Of a stretch of 64,000 nucleotides of DNA, positions 1 to 8,972 are shown in pieces; the first letter of the stretch is position 1, and every line of letters begins with the position of its first letter. The notes under the pieces are model-generated. The model was not told the origin of the DNA and ran no database searches. It saw nothing but the letters and a program-made list of their open reading frames with translations. Position numbers and translations under genes: made by a program. The stretch is taken from positions 1 to 64,000 of IMG/VR virus record IMGVR_UViG_3300021597_000002, one strand, 5' to 3'. The DNA comes from a virus.

Positions 1-278
1 CACTCTGCAAACCACTTGTGGATCCGCTCATCATCATGATCTCTAACAGTCATTGAGATAGAGACAGGCATAACGCCAGTAGGAAACTGCAGTTGGTTTA
101 CGCCCACCTTGACAGGTTCATATTCCAACTCGATAGGTCCGTAGGTCACGTCCTTAATGAAAATTTCAAAATCTAGCGGTTGCTCTTCGATTTCTAGGCG
201 AAATTGCCATTGATGCTGGAAATAGGTGTGAACCATCTTTTTAACCAGCAACTTCTCACGATTGAAATCAGCTGCCAT
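1..278 (-). CDS. Phage tail or baseplate protein, N-terminal part (runs off the left edge)
   Basis: An open frame starts at ATG 278 (MAADFNREKLL) and continues to the edge without a stop, giving 92 codons. The start overlaps the end of the upstream gene (stop at 268) by 11 bases, as is usual for translationally coupled phage genes. The visible part is beta-rich and includes FPTGVMPVSISMTV. I do not recognise the family. Its place at the end of the sheath and tube operon suggests a tail tube, tube cap or baseplate protein. Confidence 0.7.
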   Translation of the reverse strand, partial: MAADFNREKLLVKKMVHTYFQHQWQFRLEIEEQPLDFEIFIKDVTYGPIELEYEPVKVGVNQLQFPTGVMPVSISMTVRDHDDERIHKWFAE

Positions 279-624
279 CAGCTGCTCCCGTGATATGGTT
301 GTTCACCACGTCGTACATCTGTCGAATCAGAGGATAAGGCATGTTGTGGTGACGATTAGCCATAAAGAACTGGCGTAATGACTCAGAGAGCGCGTAACGC
401 CCTTTAGGCTCGTTCTCAGTCGCTTTTTGGGTATAGAAAGCGGTTCGTTCGCTGACTAATGTGGTCTTATCGACGGCGTAGACTCTATTCTCGTAACTTA
501 CGAGCCAAACCTGCTCGTGCTCCCCTGTCACTGTGCAAGTTAACCATTCGCCCACCAGCGGTCCCTCTGGCGTGATCTGGTAGAAATATAAGGGGGAACC
601 GATTGAAACGTCATTATGGCGCAT
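268..624 (-). CDS. Hypothetical tail-operon protein
   Basis: The product is 118 residues with no signal peptide or membrane segment. The start has a good ribosome site (TAGGAGAG upstream of ATG 624). It lies between a 185-residue protein and the partial tail gene at the left edge, in a tightly packed leftward structural operon. I do not recognise the family. Its role is inferred only from position, as a minor tail or baseplate component. Confidence 0.7.
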   Translation of the reverse strand: MRHNDVSIGSPLYFYQITPEGPLVGEWLTCTVTGEHEQVWLVSYENRVYAVDKTTLVSERTAFYTQKATENEPKGRYALSESLRQFFMANRHHNMPYPLIRQMYDVVNNHITGAADGS

Positions 625-635
625 GGACCGCTCTC

Positions 636-1193
636 CTAAAGCAACATGGAAGGCATCAGCATATTGCCCGACTCTTCCATTTCTTCTTCTAATTGGCGTT
701 TACGCTCGTGCAGCTCTGATAACTGTGGCATTCCATCAAGTGGTAAGCCTGCAGCGCTACGTGAGTACTGTTCACGCTCTGTGTTAGGGATTTCGATAAG
801 GACTTTGAGATACTTTTGCAGCATCCCCGTGATATGAGCCGGCAGTTCATCACTTTCTAAGTCGTATTGACTTATGGCTTCGAGATATTGGATTTTGAAT
901 GGTGCTACGCTGTAATCCGTTGTAACAACATTAAGCGTGTCATCATCTGTTGTTATTTCATGCCATACCTGATCAACGTCATTTGTGGTCACAACGGTCA
1001 TGAAATGTGGCGGTACCGGAATACCGCCAGCTTTTTGTTGGTCCAATGTCACGGTAACTGACCGGATCACACCTGCCCTATCCTGATACTCATTAAGCGC
1101 CTGAATAAGCAGCGCTTCAAGTTTCTCTGGCTCGTCATGGTAAAGGGTTACAAACTGCCCTTTGACTCGCTCTAATAGGGCGTTTGGCGTCAT
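636..1193 (-). CDS. Putative tail or neck structural protein
   Basis: The product is 185 residues. The N-terminus (LLERVKGQFVTLY, then LLIQALNEYQDRAGV) recalls connector or adaptor proteins that join head and tail. The C-terminus is a charged helix (ERKRQLEEEMEE) ending in a hydrophobic MLMPSMLL. The start overlaps the upstream stop as ATGA at 1190-1193, indicating coupled translation. The connector assignment is a weak resemblance; the structural role follows from the operon. Confidence 0.65.
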   Translation of the reverse strand: MTPNALLERVKGQFVTLYHDEPEKLEALLIQALNEYQDRAGVIRSVTVTLDQQKAGGIPVPPHFMTVVTTNDVDQVWHEITTDDDTLNVVTTDYSVAPFKIQYLEAISQYDLESDELPAHITGMLQKYLKVLIEIPNTEREQYSRSAAGLPLDGMPQLSELHERKRQLEEEMEESGNMLMPSMLL

Positions 1194-1690
1194 CCTGCAT
1201 AGCCTCCGATGCGTTCAAACCAGTTGTATTGGAAAGTTACAGGAATACGAACAGTTCCGGTGCGATTCTCTGTATCTAGATCGGCAGGGTCTGCGGCGAT
1301 CATTACATCTTCGAGTAGATACCCCTTTTTCTCGACATCTTCACCGTCTAGAAGAACCTCAATATTGACGTACTCCTTGTTGTCCACAATCTTGGCAATG
1401 GTCTTTAGGACATCCCCACGCTTGATTTCAACAATTTGAGCAGCCATATCGCCATCACGCTTAGTTGCGCCGTATTGACGGAAGCCTTGACCATATTGAC
1501 CTTGGTCTTCCACTGGCTCACCACGCTTCTCTTCAGGCAGCTGAGCAGTACGAATCAACGCTGAGAGTTGCGGGTATTCTCGGATTGTGACAGTAAAATC
1601 CGATGCAACCGCACGCTCACCGAGTGCGACGTTTTTCTTATGGGCTTGTCGCAGTAAGTCGACGTTCCCTTTTGCATTTGGTACAGCCAT
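1190..1690 (-). CDS. Putative tail tube-fold protein
   Basis: The product is 166 residues, close to the usual size of myophage tube proteins. It lies three genes after the sheath. The C-terminal half alternates beta strands (YVNIEVLLDGEDV, GTVRIPVTFQYNWFERIGG), as expected of a tube fold. The ribosome site GGAGCT precedes ATG 1690. It could equally be a tube-cap or baseplate protein sharing that fold. No catalytic motif is visible. Confidence 0.55.
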   Translation of the reverse strand: MAVPNAKGNVDLLRQAHKKNVALGERAVASDFTVTIREYPQLSALIRTAQLPEEKRGEPVEDQGQYGQGFRQYGATKRDGDMAAQIVEIKRGDVLKTIAKIVDNKEYVNIEVLLDGEDVEKKGYLLEDVMIAADPADLDTENRTGTVRIPVTFQYNWFERIGGYAG

Positions 1691-1703
1691 TGTTTAGCTC
1701 CAA

Positions 1704-2348
1704 TTAACCGTAAGTTGAAGGGATCTGAGAACGATTTAGCATAGCCTCAGATTGAATCATTAATTGAATATCAGCTTTCATCAGGTACCCATCGCGGCTG
1801 CGAGGACCATCCAACGGTGCTGACATACTTTCAATCACACAACCACTCAGCACGACATTGCGACCAATGTTGACCATGACAGAGCTAGGAACTCGACCGA
1901 CCGCATTACCATCCCCTACAGGGTTGCCGACAGGAGAGATCGCGTTGACTTCAGGAGAGAACATCCGCTCTAACTCCATAATGGCGTCTTCCACTTCAGC
2001 TTTAGGGTCAGATAACGCATACAGCGAAAGCGTTATCGGGAATGCATGAGGTTGGTTGCCCTCCCAAACCTGACGGCTTGAGAGGGTTGTGACTGACGTC
2101 ATGCCATTGGTAGCGTCGGTTACAGCACCTGTCTGTAAAACGCCACCGGCTTTACTGAATTTAGAGCCGACAGAATCGCCCTCGAAAGGGCTATTCCAGT
2201 TGGCATTCAGCTCTTTTGCGGTACCTTCCCCAATGACACCGACAACGCAGGTATTACCCTGCTTTATCCAGCATTTGAGGTATTGGCTGACTTTTGGATC
2301 ATTGTTCCCAACGGTCCTCGCCCCCGCTGATTGCCACACTTTCGCCAT
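1704..2348 (-). CDS. Putative tail tube or tube-initiator protein
   Basis: The product is 214 residues. The C-terminal part (RVPSSVMVNIGRNVVLSGCVIESMSAPL in pieces, then GYLMKADIQLMI) resembles tube-fold proteins of the gp54/gp48 or LysM-adjacent type in contractile tails. The start overlaps the upstream stop as TAATG at 2346-2350. Position just after sheath and one small protein supports a tube or tube-initiator role. The exact identity between this gene and its 166-residue neighbour is unresolved. Confidence 0.55.
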   Translation of the reverse strand: MAKVWQSAGARTVGNNDPKVSQYLKCWIKQGNTCVVGVIGEGTAKELNANWNSPFEGDSVGSKFSKAGGVLQTGAVTDATNGMTSVTTLSSRQVWEGNQPHAFPITLSLYALSDPKAEVEDAIMELERMFSPEVNAISPVGNPVGDGNAVGRVPSSVMVNIGRNVVLSGCVIESMSAPLDGPRSRDGYLMKADIQLMIQSEAMLNRSQIPSTYG

Positions 2349-3019
2349 TACATGTTACGCTGACGACGGGCTTTCATTGATTTGGCACGTTTACGTCGCG
2401 CACCTGAGTTATTTGCCTTGCGGCGAGCCTTCTTCAATGCAGCTTTCTGAGCCGAAGAGAGGCGTTTTTTCTTCAGGGGCTTTTTAATGACTTTCACCTT
2501 GCCATTACGGACCACTCGCTGAGTGGCATCGAGCACAAGCTTGGCTTTTACTGCATACTCGGTGATCAACTCATCGTCTGATTTCTCATTCTCAGATAAC
2601 TTGTCGTTCAGGTAGGTATGTAGCTTCTCACCCGCTTCTTCACTTTCGCTGTCAATAAAGCTTTCAACATTGGCAGCATTCGCGCCTAGTTCCACCAGCG
2701 AGTCCGCTGCCATGGTTAAGATCTCGTTGAAAAGTTCTTCTTCCGGCTCAGTAACTTCGCCGTCTTCATCCAAATCAGCAAGACCGGCAACGATAGCTTC
2801 AAAGTTTGAATAGCTGGCGTCATTGTCTTCCAGCCATGTCAGTGCTGCTGCCATTGCGTTAGCACGAATTTGCTTTTCACCTAGATCGTTACTGGCATCA
2901 TCCAGAATTTGATCAGGGATAGTGTATTCGTTGCTCTGAGGCTTCTTAACAGCTGGCATAACGCCAGCTGAATCAAACACAGGATCAGAACCACCAAATG
3001 GATAACCTGTTCCGTACAT
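2348..3019 (-). CDS. Acidic-then-basic structural protein of unknown function
   Basis: The product is 223 residues with split composition. Residues about 70-160 are strongly acidic (DLDEDGEVTEPEEE). The last 50 or so are very rich in Lys and Arg (KKPLKKKRLSSAQKAALKK, ARRKRAKSMKARRQRN). A basic tail like this could bind DNA or a negatively charged partner in the virion. It lies directly after the sheath gene with a strong site (GGAGTAAAT) before ATG 3019. I do not recognise the family. Confidence 0.65.
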   Translation of the reverse strand: MYGTGYPFGGSDPVFDSAGVMPAVKKPQSNEYTIPDQILDDASNDLGEKQIRANAMAAALTWLEDNDASYSNFEAIVAGLADLDEDGEVTEPEEELFNEILTMAADSLVELGANAANVESFIDSESEEAGEKLHTYLNDKLSENEKSDDELITEYAVKAKLVLDATQRVVRNGKVKVIKKPLKKKRLSSAQKAALKKARRKANNSGARRKRAKSMKARRQRNM

Positions 3020-3029
3020 ATTTACTCCA

Positions 3030-4583
3030 TTACGCCATTAAGCGAGGTTGAATTGCGATACGACGCGCCACACCGGTTTGAGCGTAGGCAACTTCAATGT
3101 GCCAGTAATCAATCTCAACTTGTTTCAGTGTGATACGGTAAGGGTTTTTGCCGTCTTTATTCGGATTGCGAGGCTCAACGAACGCGCCGGCTTCATAGCG
3201 CTTTTTACAGATCTTATCTGCAAGCTCTTGCAAGTTCTCCAACACAAAACCATCAGGCTCGAATTGAACCACGGCAGCGGCTTGCAAAAACTCATGACAA
3301 AGGTCATTGAGAATTGCCGTTGTGTGCTCAAAGCGAAGATAGTTGTTCTTGTGCCAGATATTCAGACAGTCATTAATCACCTTGCCTTTTGCGACAGGGT
3401 TAATGCGAGCTTTGACCAGCTCAGTTGGTTGCAGCTTGCCTGTTAGATGAAGTGGCTCAATACCACGACGATTGATTGTGCCGCGTTTTTCGCCGGCTGC
3501 GGTAAAGTGCGCACCTTTGACTGCAGCGTGACCTGTTGGCGTTGCAAAGCACTTGGCTTTTGCAGCGGTAGCCGCACCTGATAAGCCCCATACACTCTTA
3601 CCGCCGTACCATTCGTCGGTAGCTTTGTATGGATAGTGGAAACAAGACGCTTGATAAGACTCAAGGTTTGCATCTGCCAGCCACTGCTTAGCTGCAACTT
3701 CTGTTAACCATGGCGGCACATCGAAGCGGAATTGCGCCAGACGACCATCAGCAATGGTGATCATGTGAGCAATCGCTGCTGGCTCGTAGTTACCCGCTGC
3801 AAAACACAGATTGAAGTCAATATCATCTGTCTTTAGCAAGTCCCACGCTGCTTTCCAGTTATCCAGTGTTGGATCGCCGCCATTGGTACCACCTTCAAAG
3901 GCTTCTTCGCTGGCTTTAACAACAGAGAAGTCCACGGTAGTAGCGATTTCTGCACGGAAACGAGACGCACGCTCTTCCAATACGTTTGGCAGATAAGCCG
4001 TGAGACCTGAATCGTCCACATCATCCACACTCACGCCTACAACGTAGCTTTCGCCTTGAATGGATTGCCACTCGCCACTGATTTGCTCTTGGAACGAGAG
4101 AGTGAATCGTTCAGTCGCTGAATCGACGTCACTGATCGCCATGCGGCGCTTAGTTGATGGGTCGCCATCTACAGGGTAAACCGCTAACCAATGACCATTG
4201 GCGAGACTTAATGAGGTGCCGTAAGCATGTGATGATTTCACCGCCGCACCTTCTGCCGCTGTTGGTAGCGCAATAGATGGGTATTTCGCATCATCCGCTA
4301 CAACACGGATAACGTGACAGTACTGAAGATCATCAAGTGCATCTTTCAGCTGGCGTAAACCTTCTGCTTTTGTGCCTTGATTCATTGGCAGTGGGCGACC
4401 AAGTAGATCTTCCCAGTCTTCTGCCGTTGCAGTGATGACTTTACCTACTGGTCCTTTTGGTGCAATAACAACACACGCACCTACTGCGACATCGCCGCCA
4501 CCAGTGGTGTAGTTGTTATCAATTGGCGGCAGAACGGCAATACCCGCCGCCTCGGTAATAAATTGGCTGATCATTCCAGACAT
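3030..4583 (-). CDS. Tail sheath protein
   Basis: The product is 517 residues, in the normal range for contractile-tail sheaths and about the size I recall for P1 gp22. The N-terminal pattern (VVIAPKGPVGKVITATAEDWEDLLG, in pieces) is typical of sheath proteins. The C-terminal part (ITLKQVEIDYWHIEVAY and PRLMA) is the conserved sheath core. It would form the contractile outer tube. It is two genes downstream of the capsid gene, as in P1 23-22. Confidence 0.85.
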   Translation of the reverse strand: MSGMISQFITEAAGIAVLPPIDNNYTTGGGDVAVGACVVIAPKGPVGKVITATAEDWEDLLGRPLPMNQGTKAEGLRQLKDALDDLQYCHVIRVVADDAKYPSIALPTAAEGAAVKSSHAYGTSLSLANGHWLAVYPVDGDPSTKRRMAISDVDSATERFTLSFQEQISGEWQSIQGESYVVGVSVDDVDDSGLTAYLPNVLEERASRFRAEIATTVDFSVVKASEEAFEGGTNGGDPTLDNWKAAWDLLKTDDIDFNLCFAAGNYEPAAIAHMITIADGRLAQFRFDVPPWLTEVAAKQWLADANLESYQASCFHYPYKATDEWYGGKSVWGLSGAATAAKAKCFATPTGHAAVKGAHFTAAGEKRGTINRRGIEPLHLTGKLQPTELVKARINPVAKGKVINDCLNIWHKNNYLRFEHTTAILNDLCHEFLQAAAVVQFEPDGFVLENLQELADKICKKRYEAGAFVEPRNPNKDGKNPYRITLKQVEIDYWHIEVAYAQTGVARRIAIQPRLMA

Positions 4584-4589
4584 GCTGAA

Positions 4590-5051
4590 TTACTCCGCTT
4601 TAAGTTTGATTTCCACCCACGGCTTATTAGCAAGAGCGGTTTGAATAGCGACCAGCTCTTCTTTGTCTGTCGTGATTGGTAGATCTTTGCAATGCCCGTC
4701 GATAGCCAGAACGCTACCGTCAGCACGCAAGATTTCGTGACCAGATACGCTGTTGTTAGTCAGCAAGACGTGAAGCGTCGTCTCTTCTTCCGGTTCAACC
4801 TGCTCAGTGCCTGTGTCGGTATTGCCGTCTGATTGAGTACCTGTGTCGCTGTCGTCACCGTCAGTATCTTTTTTATCGCCAGTGCTTTCCGTACCAGTGG
4901 AATCACCAGCACCTACATCACCTGCACCTGTGGTTTCAGTGTCGTCAGTTACAACAACTTCAGTCTCTGTTGTTTTATCGCCAGTGCTTTCAGTACCTTT
5001 GTTATCTGTTGCTGACTTACGAGTACGGGTGTTTGCTTTTGTGGTTGCCAT
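4590..5051 (-). CDS. Thr/Asp-rich low-complexity structural protein
   Basis: The product is 153 residues from ATG 5051, preceded by AGGAA; an earlier TTG is less likely. Residues about 10-100 are a low-complexity acidic stretch with repeated TGDK, TEST and DTGT units, including TESTGDK twice. The last 55 residues (TTLHVLLTNNSVSGHEILRADG onward, in pieces) look like a small folded domain. It sits between capsid and sheath genes. The long disordered acidic segment could be a spacer on the virion surface, which is inference. Confidence 0.6.
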   Translation of the reverse strand: MATTKANTRTRKSATDNKGTESTGDKTTETEVVVTDDTETTGAGDVGAGDSTGTESTGDKKDTDGDDSDTGTQSDGNTDTGTEQVEPEEETTLHVLLTNNSVSGHEILRADGSVLAIDGHCKDLPITTDKEELVAIQTALANKPWVEIKLKAE

Positions 5052-5114
5052 GGACAAATTCCTGCTTAGTTAAATGACATAGGCGCCGCTACAAAGCAGC
5101 GCCCAGTGGAGCAA

Positions 5115-6716
5115 TTACGCTTTAGGGATAACGCGCAACCACATGAACCAGTCACGACCGTTGTGAGGGTGAAGGTCACGATATGCCAGCTCATAGAGCG
5201 TGTTTTCGTGCTTCAGGTTGCGACCGATGCTGTGTGCGTAGTTGATTGCAGAAATTGCATCACCCGCCACATAACCTGCATCACCGTGTTCACGACCTTT
5301 CGCATAACACAGGATTTTCCATGGGTCAGGCATGTGAGGGTCTTCTTTGAACTTGTAGCCAAAGACGGTACCGACATAATGCGGTTGTGGTAGCTGGCGA
5401 TAGTTAGGCGCATATACCATGTGTGGCGCACCTAGCGACTTGAGCACACGAGACGCTTCACGACCTGCAACCAGACCAACCAGACCGCTACGTTTCGTGC
5501 GGTTCATCAGCTCAGTTGAGATTGCCAACAAAATGGTTTGAATCATTTCGTAGTGTTGGCGGTAAGACAGACCAGACGGAATAGTAAGATCAAACGTCTT
5601 CTCACCTTTTGCGTAGAAATAGATATCGTTTAGGCGTTTGCGGTCTTTGTCCGCAGCCATTAGGTTACGGGCTGTTGCCAGCTGCATACCTGCGATATCA
5701 ATGTTGTATTCACGCTTACCAGTGAACTGAGACTGAATCGAGTTAGAGCTAACCAGCGCCGATTCGTGCGGGAACAGTTCATAGCTGACCATTTCGTGTT
5801 CAACGGTCGGGATAAGTGACGGGTCTTTCTCGATCGAGATATCCGCAATGGTGTGGATCTCAATACCGGTCTTAGGTGCTTTCGAGAATTTCAAAGCAAT
5901 CACACCAGTTTGATAATTCACTGTGCCCGTAAATGTTACCGTGTCACTGTCTGCGTCAACGAACTTACCGAAGATGCCGCCTTTACCGTCATCACCGCCT
6001 ACTGGCATACGATCAACAAGAATGCGCACTTTACCTTTGACGAACGGCATAGTTTTAGAAACCGATGCAATATCAAAGTTAAAGTTCACTTCGGTACCAT
6101 CGCCGTTACCAATCAGGTGACGTTGGTCCATAGACGAATATTGACCGTTAAAATCAACGTCAATCAGGTCGCCTTCGGTTAGATCACCAAATGTAGAGCC
6201 AGCAACACGGTTGATACGGAAGATTTCAGACTTGTTATAGTTCGCAGGGATGTGCGTCACCATATCATTGGTGATCATCATCAGTTGAACTGGCACAACC
6301 AGAGCAACCATACGGTTACGTTGGATAATGCCTTCCGATGCACTCATAGAGCCATCACCTGCGCTATCGAGAATAGCTTTTAAGTGAGGGTTGTCTGTGT
6401 TCGGGTCCAGCATGTTTGAAATGCTGTTGTGCATTGACGACATCAGTTCTGCAGACGGCATTTCACCGTGCATTGCATGGTAGTGACGAACAGCATTCGC
6501 CGCAGAACCTGCAATCATGCTCGACATTTCGCCTGCATTATCGAAGATGGAGCCGTTAAGGCTTTGAACAATAGCTTCGTTGCGAGCTGCACTGTCGGTG
6601 ATGATCTCACCGTTCTCCATTTGAGGATGGATAATGTGCTGCGCAAGCTGTGAAGCATTGTCGTTGATTTTAGCGACCTGTTCGCGGTACGCCTGTTCTG
6701 TGCTAGGAGTTCCCAT
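5115..6716 (-). CDS. Major capsid protein
   Basis: The product is 533 residues from ATG 6716, chosen because AAGGAAGAG lies just upstream; a 16-codon longer start at 6764 has no good site. The middle (LVVPVQLMMITNDMVTHIP, then a Gly/Asp-rich beta insertion around residues 215-310) and the C-terminus (RSGLVGLVAGREAS, VGTVFGYKFKEDPH) suit a large HK97-fold shell protein. The beta insertion may be a surface domain. It is followed by the sheath operon, as P1 gene 23 is by 22 (recall). Confidence 0.75.
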   Translation of the reverse strand: MGTPSTEQAYREQVAKINDNASQLAQHIIHPQMENGEIITDSAARNEAIVQSLNGSIFDNAGEMSSMIAGSAANAVRHYHAMHGEMPSAELMSSMHNSISNMLDPNTDNPHLKAILDSAGDGSMSASEGIIQRNRMVALVVPVQLMMITNDMVTHIPANYNKSEIFRINRVAGSTFGDLTEGDLIDVDFNGQYSSMDQRHLIGNGDGTEVNFNFDIASVSKTMPFVKGKVRILVDRMPVGGDDGKGGIFGKFVDADSDTVTFTGTVNYQTGVIALKFSKAPKTGIEIHTIADISIEKDPSLIPTVEHEMVSYELFPHESALVSSNSIQSQFTGKREYNIDIAGMQLATARNLMAADKDRKRLNDIYFYAKGEKTFDLTIPSGLSYRQHYEMIQTILLAISTELMNRTKRSGLVGLVAGREASRVLKSLGAPHMVYAPNYRQLPQPHYVGTVFGYKFKEDPHMPDPWKILCYAKGREHGDAGYVAGDAISAINYAHSIGRNLKHENTLYELAYRDLHPHNGRDWFMWLRVIPKA

Positions 6717-6889
6717 TGTCTCTTCCTTATTGGACTTGCGCACCGGCTTTGGTGCTTCAAACATGGTTTTTCAGCGAAGAGGCTAACAAGAGCGCTAATA
6801 CCCAGCATCAACACAAAAATTTTAGTTTTCAGGAGAGGGATAATCAGCGCCTCTAATTGACACAACCGATTTTTAGCAAGTAGGGAAAC

Positions 6890-6926
6890 CGCAAAACAAA
6901 AGGGCGCAATTCCTAGAATTACCCCC
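6890..6926 (-). terminator. Rho-independent terminator upstream of the capsid gene
   Basis: Read on the minus strand, GGGGGTAATTC and GAATTGCGCCC pair over 11 positions with one mismatch and one G-T pair around a TAG loop. A T-rich run (TTTTGTTTT) follows. It would end the baseplate transcript before the capsid gene, so the capsid operon probably has its own promoter in 6717-6889. I could not place convincing -35 and -10 boxes there. Confidence 0.75.
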
Positions 6927-6969
6927 TTATTGACATAACGAGATTATATTTAATTTAAAGCAATGGGAT

Positions 6970-7179
6970 TTATTTGATTTTCGCCATTTCCCCACCGTAT
7001 GAGCCACCGCCTTTTACTTCCACTTCTGACTCGCTCACAATGGTGTCGATAATGCCTTTACTGACAGCTGTCCAAAACTTAGCGCCTACCGCCTCTTGTG
7101 CTCGTGGTTTAAATCCTGCAGCTTCTAAGGCGTCCATGATGTTTTCCGCCATGATGGACTCTTGCCCTTTCAATGCCAT
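6970..7179 (-). CDS. Small conserved tail-operon protein
   Basis: The product is 69 residues from ATG 7179 (MALKGQESIM), one base after the stop of the spike gene and preceded by AGGAGA. A longer reading from 7326 would overlap the spike gene deeply and is rejected. The fold appears helical, then a Gly-rich end (VKGGGSYGG). I do not recognise it. Its place after the spike gene suggests an accessory of baseplate assembly. Confidence 0.6.
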   Translation of the reverse strand: MALKGQESIMAENIMDALEAAGFKPRAQEAVGAKFWTAVSKGIIDTIVSESEVEVKGGGSYGGEMAKIK

Positions 7180-7180
7180 G

Positions 7181-7951
7181 CTAATCTCCTGTAAATACGG
7201 TTTGTGAGCCTTGCCCGTGCGGTACACCGAGAATAATGCACGAGTCACACGCTCTGAATGTGTTCTGATCGCCCTTGCCTTGGTTGAAGTGAACGCTTTT
7301 CGCATCGACATGAGCGCTACCTTCAACCTTTATCTTCCAGAATCCGCCAACACTTTCATTCAGGTTGGTTCCTGCATGGTTTTCCATGGCTCCTGTGGTT
7401 GAGTGATGGCTATCGCCTTCAACGTGCAAAATGGAGTTACCCCGAGCATCAAACTCAAAAGCGGTCCCTGTCGGCATGTGGGTTACGCGATACACGCTGT
7501 CCTTTTCCACCTCGAACATCATGCCGTGCAAGATATACACTTTGCTTTCGTGATAACCCTGTGGTGATGGCTTTGACTCTTTATGGCTGCGCTTATGCTG
7601 GTAACGCCCCTCTCCTTCAAACGCTTCAGGCGGGAGGTTCGGAATACCATCAGGGTTATGATGCACTGAGCCAGTAATGCGAGGTCTGCGAGTGTCTTTC
7701 TTGCCGTGTGTGTAATACGGGAAGTCTACCCAAACCAGATCGCCAGTTTGAACCGGCGTAAAGTCACCTTGCCCAATACGAGCACCGATTGGTAGTTTAT
7801 ATGTCGCCCACGGCAGTTTGTCGTCTGGCACGTCATCAAAAACACCAAACACACGCACCTGTACGCGCATTTGTTTATCTGGGTCCTGCACACTAACCAC
7901 CACGGCTTCTAGCTCTGGGCGTTGTAGCAGGAGATCGGCTGGATTGTCCAT
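7181..7951 (-). CDS. Baseplate central spike, OB-fold (gp5/gpV-like)
   Basis: The product is 256 residues. The N-terminal region (residues about 15-110: MRVQVRVFGVFDD, LPIGARIGQGDFTPVQ, GDLVWVDFPY) is the OB fold that caps the hub of contractile tails. A beta-helix-like tail follows (VYILHGMMFEVEKDSVYRV, STTGAMENHAGTNLNESV). The C-terminus (IILGVPHGQGSQTVFTGD) resembles spike tips. It is directly downstream of the hub gene. No lysozyme domain is present, unlike T4 gp5. Confidence 0.75.
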   Translation of the reverse strand: MDNPADLLLQRPELEAVVVSVQDPDKQMRVQVRVFGVFDDVPDDKLPWATYKLPIGARIGQGDFTPVQTGDLVWVDFPYYTHGKKDTRRPRITGSVHHNPDGIPNLPPEAFEGEGRYQHKRSHKESKPSPQGYHESKVYILHGMMFEVEKDSVYRVTHMPTGTAFEFDARGNSILHVEGDSHHSTTGAMENHAGTNLNESVGGFWKIKVEGSAHVDAKSVHFNQGKGDQNTFRACDSCIILGVPHGQGSQTVFTGD

Positions 7952-7973
7952 TGAATACCCTTTAAATACTTAA

Positions 7974-8972
7974 TTAGTGTTTATCTAGTATCCCTTTGAT
8001 ACGGTTGTAATACTTTTTACCTTTGTAACTATGCGCAGCGAGACCAATCACAATCAGTGTTGGCAGGCTCTCATCTATCGGTCTTTCGAGATCTGAACGG
8101 TTCCAGACAATCTCTATTACATCCCCAGCTCTTAAACCGCCATTTCCAAGCATATAAGCGTCCAATACAGGGATAGGGATCTTACTGAGGTTATCCAATA
8201 CAAACTTGCTGGTTACGCCTGAGTGCTCAATAGGCGCTGCCGAGTACTTGCCGGAATACACCATGCCTTTCTTGTCATCCCAACCCACGAAACGACGCTG
8301 TATCAGATCTTCAATCAATGAGCTGTCATTGGGTAAGGTGTACTGCGCAATCTGGTATTGCTGGCGAGTGTCGTTGTAGTGGTAAAGGTACGTTGGTGCT
8401 CGTTCCTGCAGCTCTTTTAAGGTGCGAAATACCAGTGTGCCGCGACGGATAAACACCAATGCGCCCAGCTCTTTTGCCATTTGTCTGATCAAACGTGACG
8501 GACGCTGCGCCGGTAATAAGTGGAAATCCAGCCTTATAGGAAACGTACCTACATCTAAGGGCAGATCAGGCACAAGCTGACGTAACACCTTGCTTACTGG
8601 CTCTTTAACGAAAAATCGGGCGTTAGGGGATGGCTGCTTTAGATCATGGAGCGACTTTAAAAGCAGGTTAAAGGTAATGGTACCGCCCTCACTGGCTGGC
8701 ATTGTCATGACTACCCAATCCGTTTCCCAGTTAAGTGCATCTTGATTAACCGGATCGGACAGCACCACGGTAAACACCGCTCTTTCTTTGATGGCTAGGT
8801 CATCACGTAAGAACTGTTCTTTGTCGTCGTACTCAATTATGAGCTTAGGACCGTCTAACGTTGTGGTTTCAACGAACGTCGCTTCGATAAGAAAGGAGAG
8901 ATCTAATTCTTCGCGATGATCGTCACCATGATAGACAATGGACTGGACTAATTGGTGTTCATGCCTGCTCAC
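7974..8972 (-). CDS. Baseplate hub protein (gp27/gpD-like)
   Basis: The product is 332 residues. The arrangement suits the hub fold: an N-terminal beta domain, a middle segment (PSRLIRQMAKELGALVFIRRGTLVF, in pieces) typical of gpD/gp27 relatives, and a C-terminal domain with GGLRAGDVIEIVW. It is followed at once by the OB-fold spike, the usual hub-spike pair. The start overlaps the upstream stop by 4 bases. Confidence 0.7.
   Translation of the reverse strand: MSRHEHQLVQSIVYHGDDHREELDLSFLIEATFVETTTLDGPKLIIEYDDKEQFLRDDLAIKERAVFTVVLSDPVNQDALNWETDWVVMTMPASEGGTITFNLLLKSLHDLKQPSPNARFFVKEPVSKVLRQLVPDLPLDVGTFPIRLDFHLLPAQRPSRLIRQMAKELGALVFIRRGTLVFRTLKELQERAPTYLYHYNDTRQQYQIAQYTLPNDSSLIEDLIQRRFVGWDDKKGMVYSGKYSAAPIEHSGVTSKFVLDNLSKIPIPVLDAYMLGNGGLRAGDVIEIVWNRSDLERPIDESLPTLIVIGLAAHSYKGKKYYNRIKGILDKH

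Noticed and set aside
6515-6865. 116-residue leftward frame with a hydrophobic start upstream of the capsid gene.
   Set aside because: Most of it is in another frame of the capsid gene; the rest is leader sequence without support.
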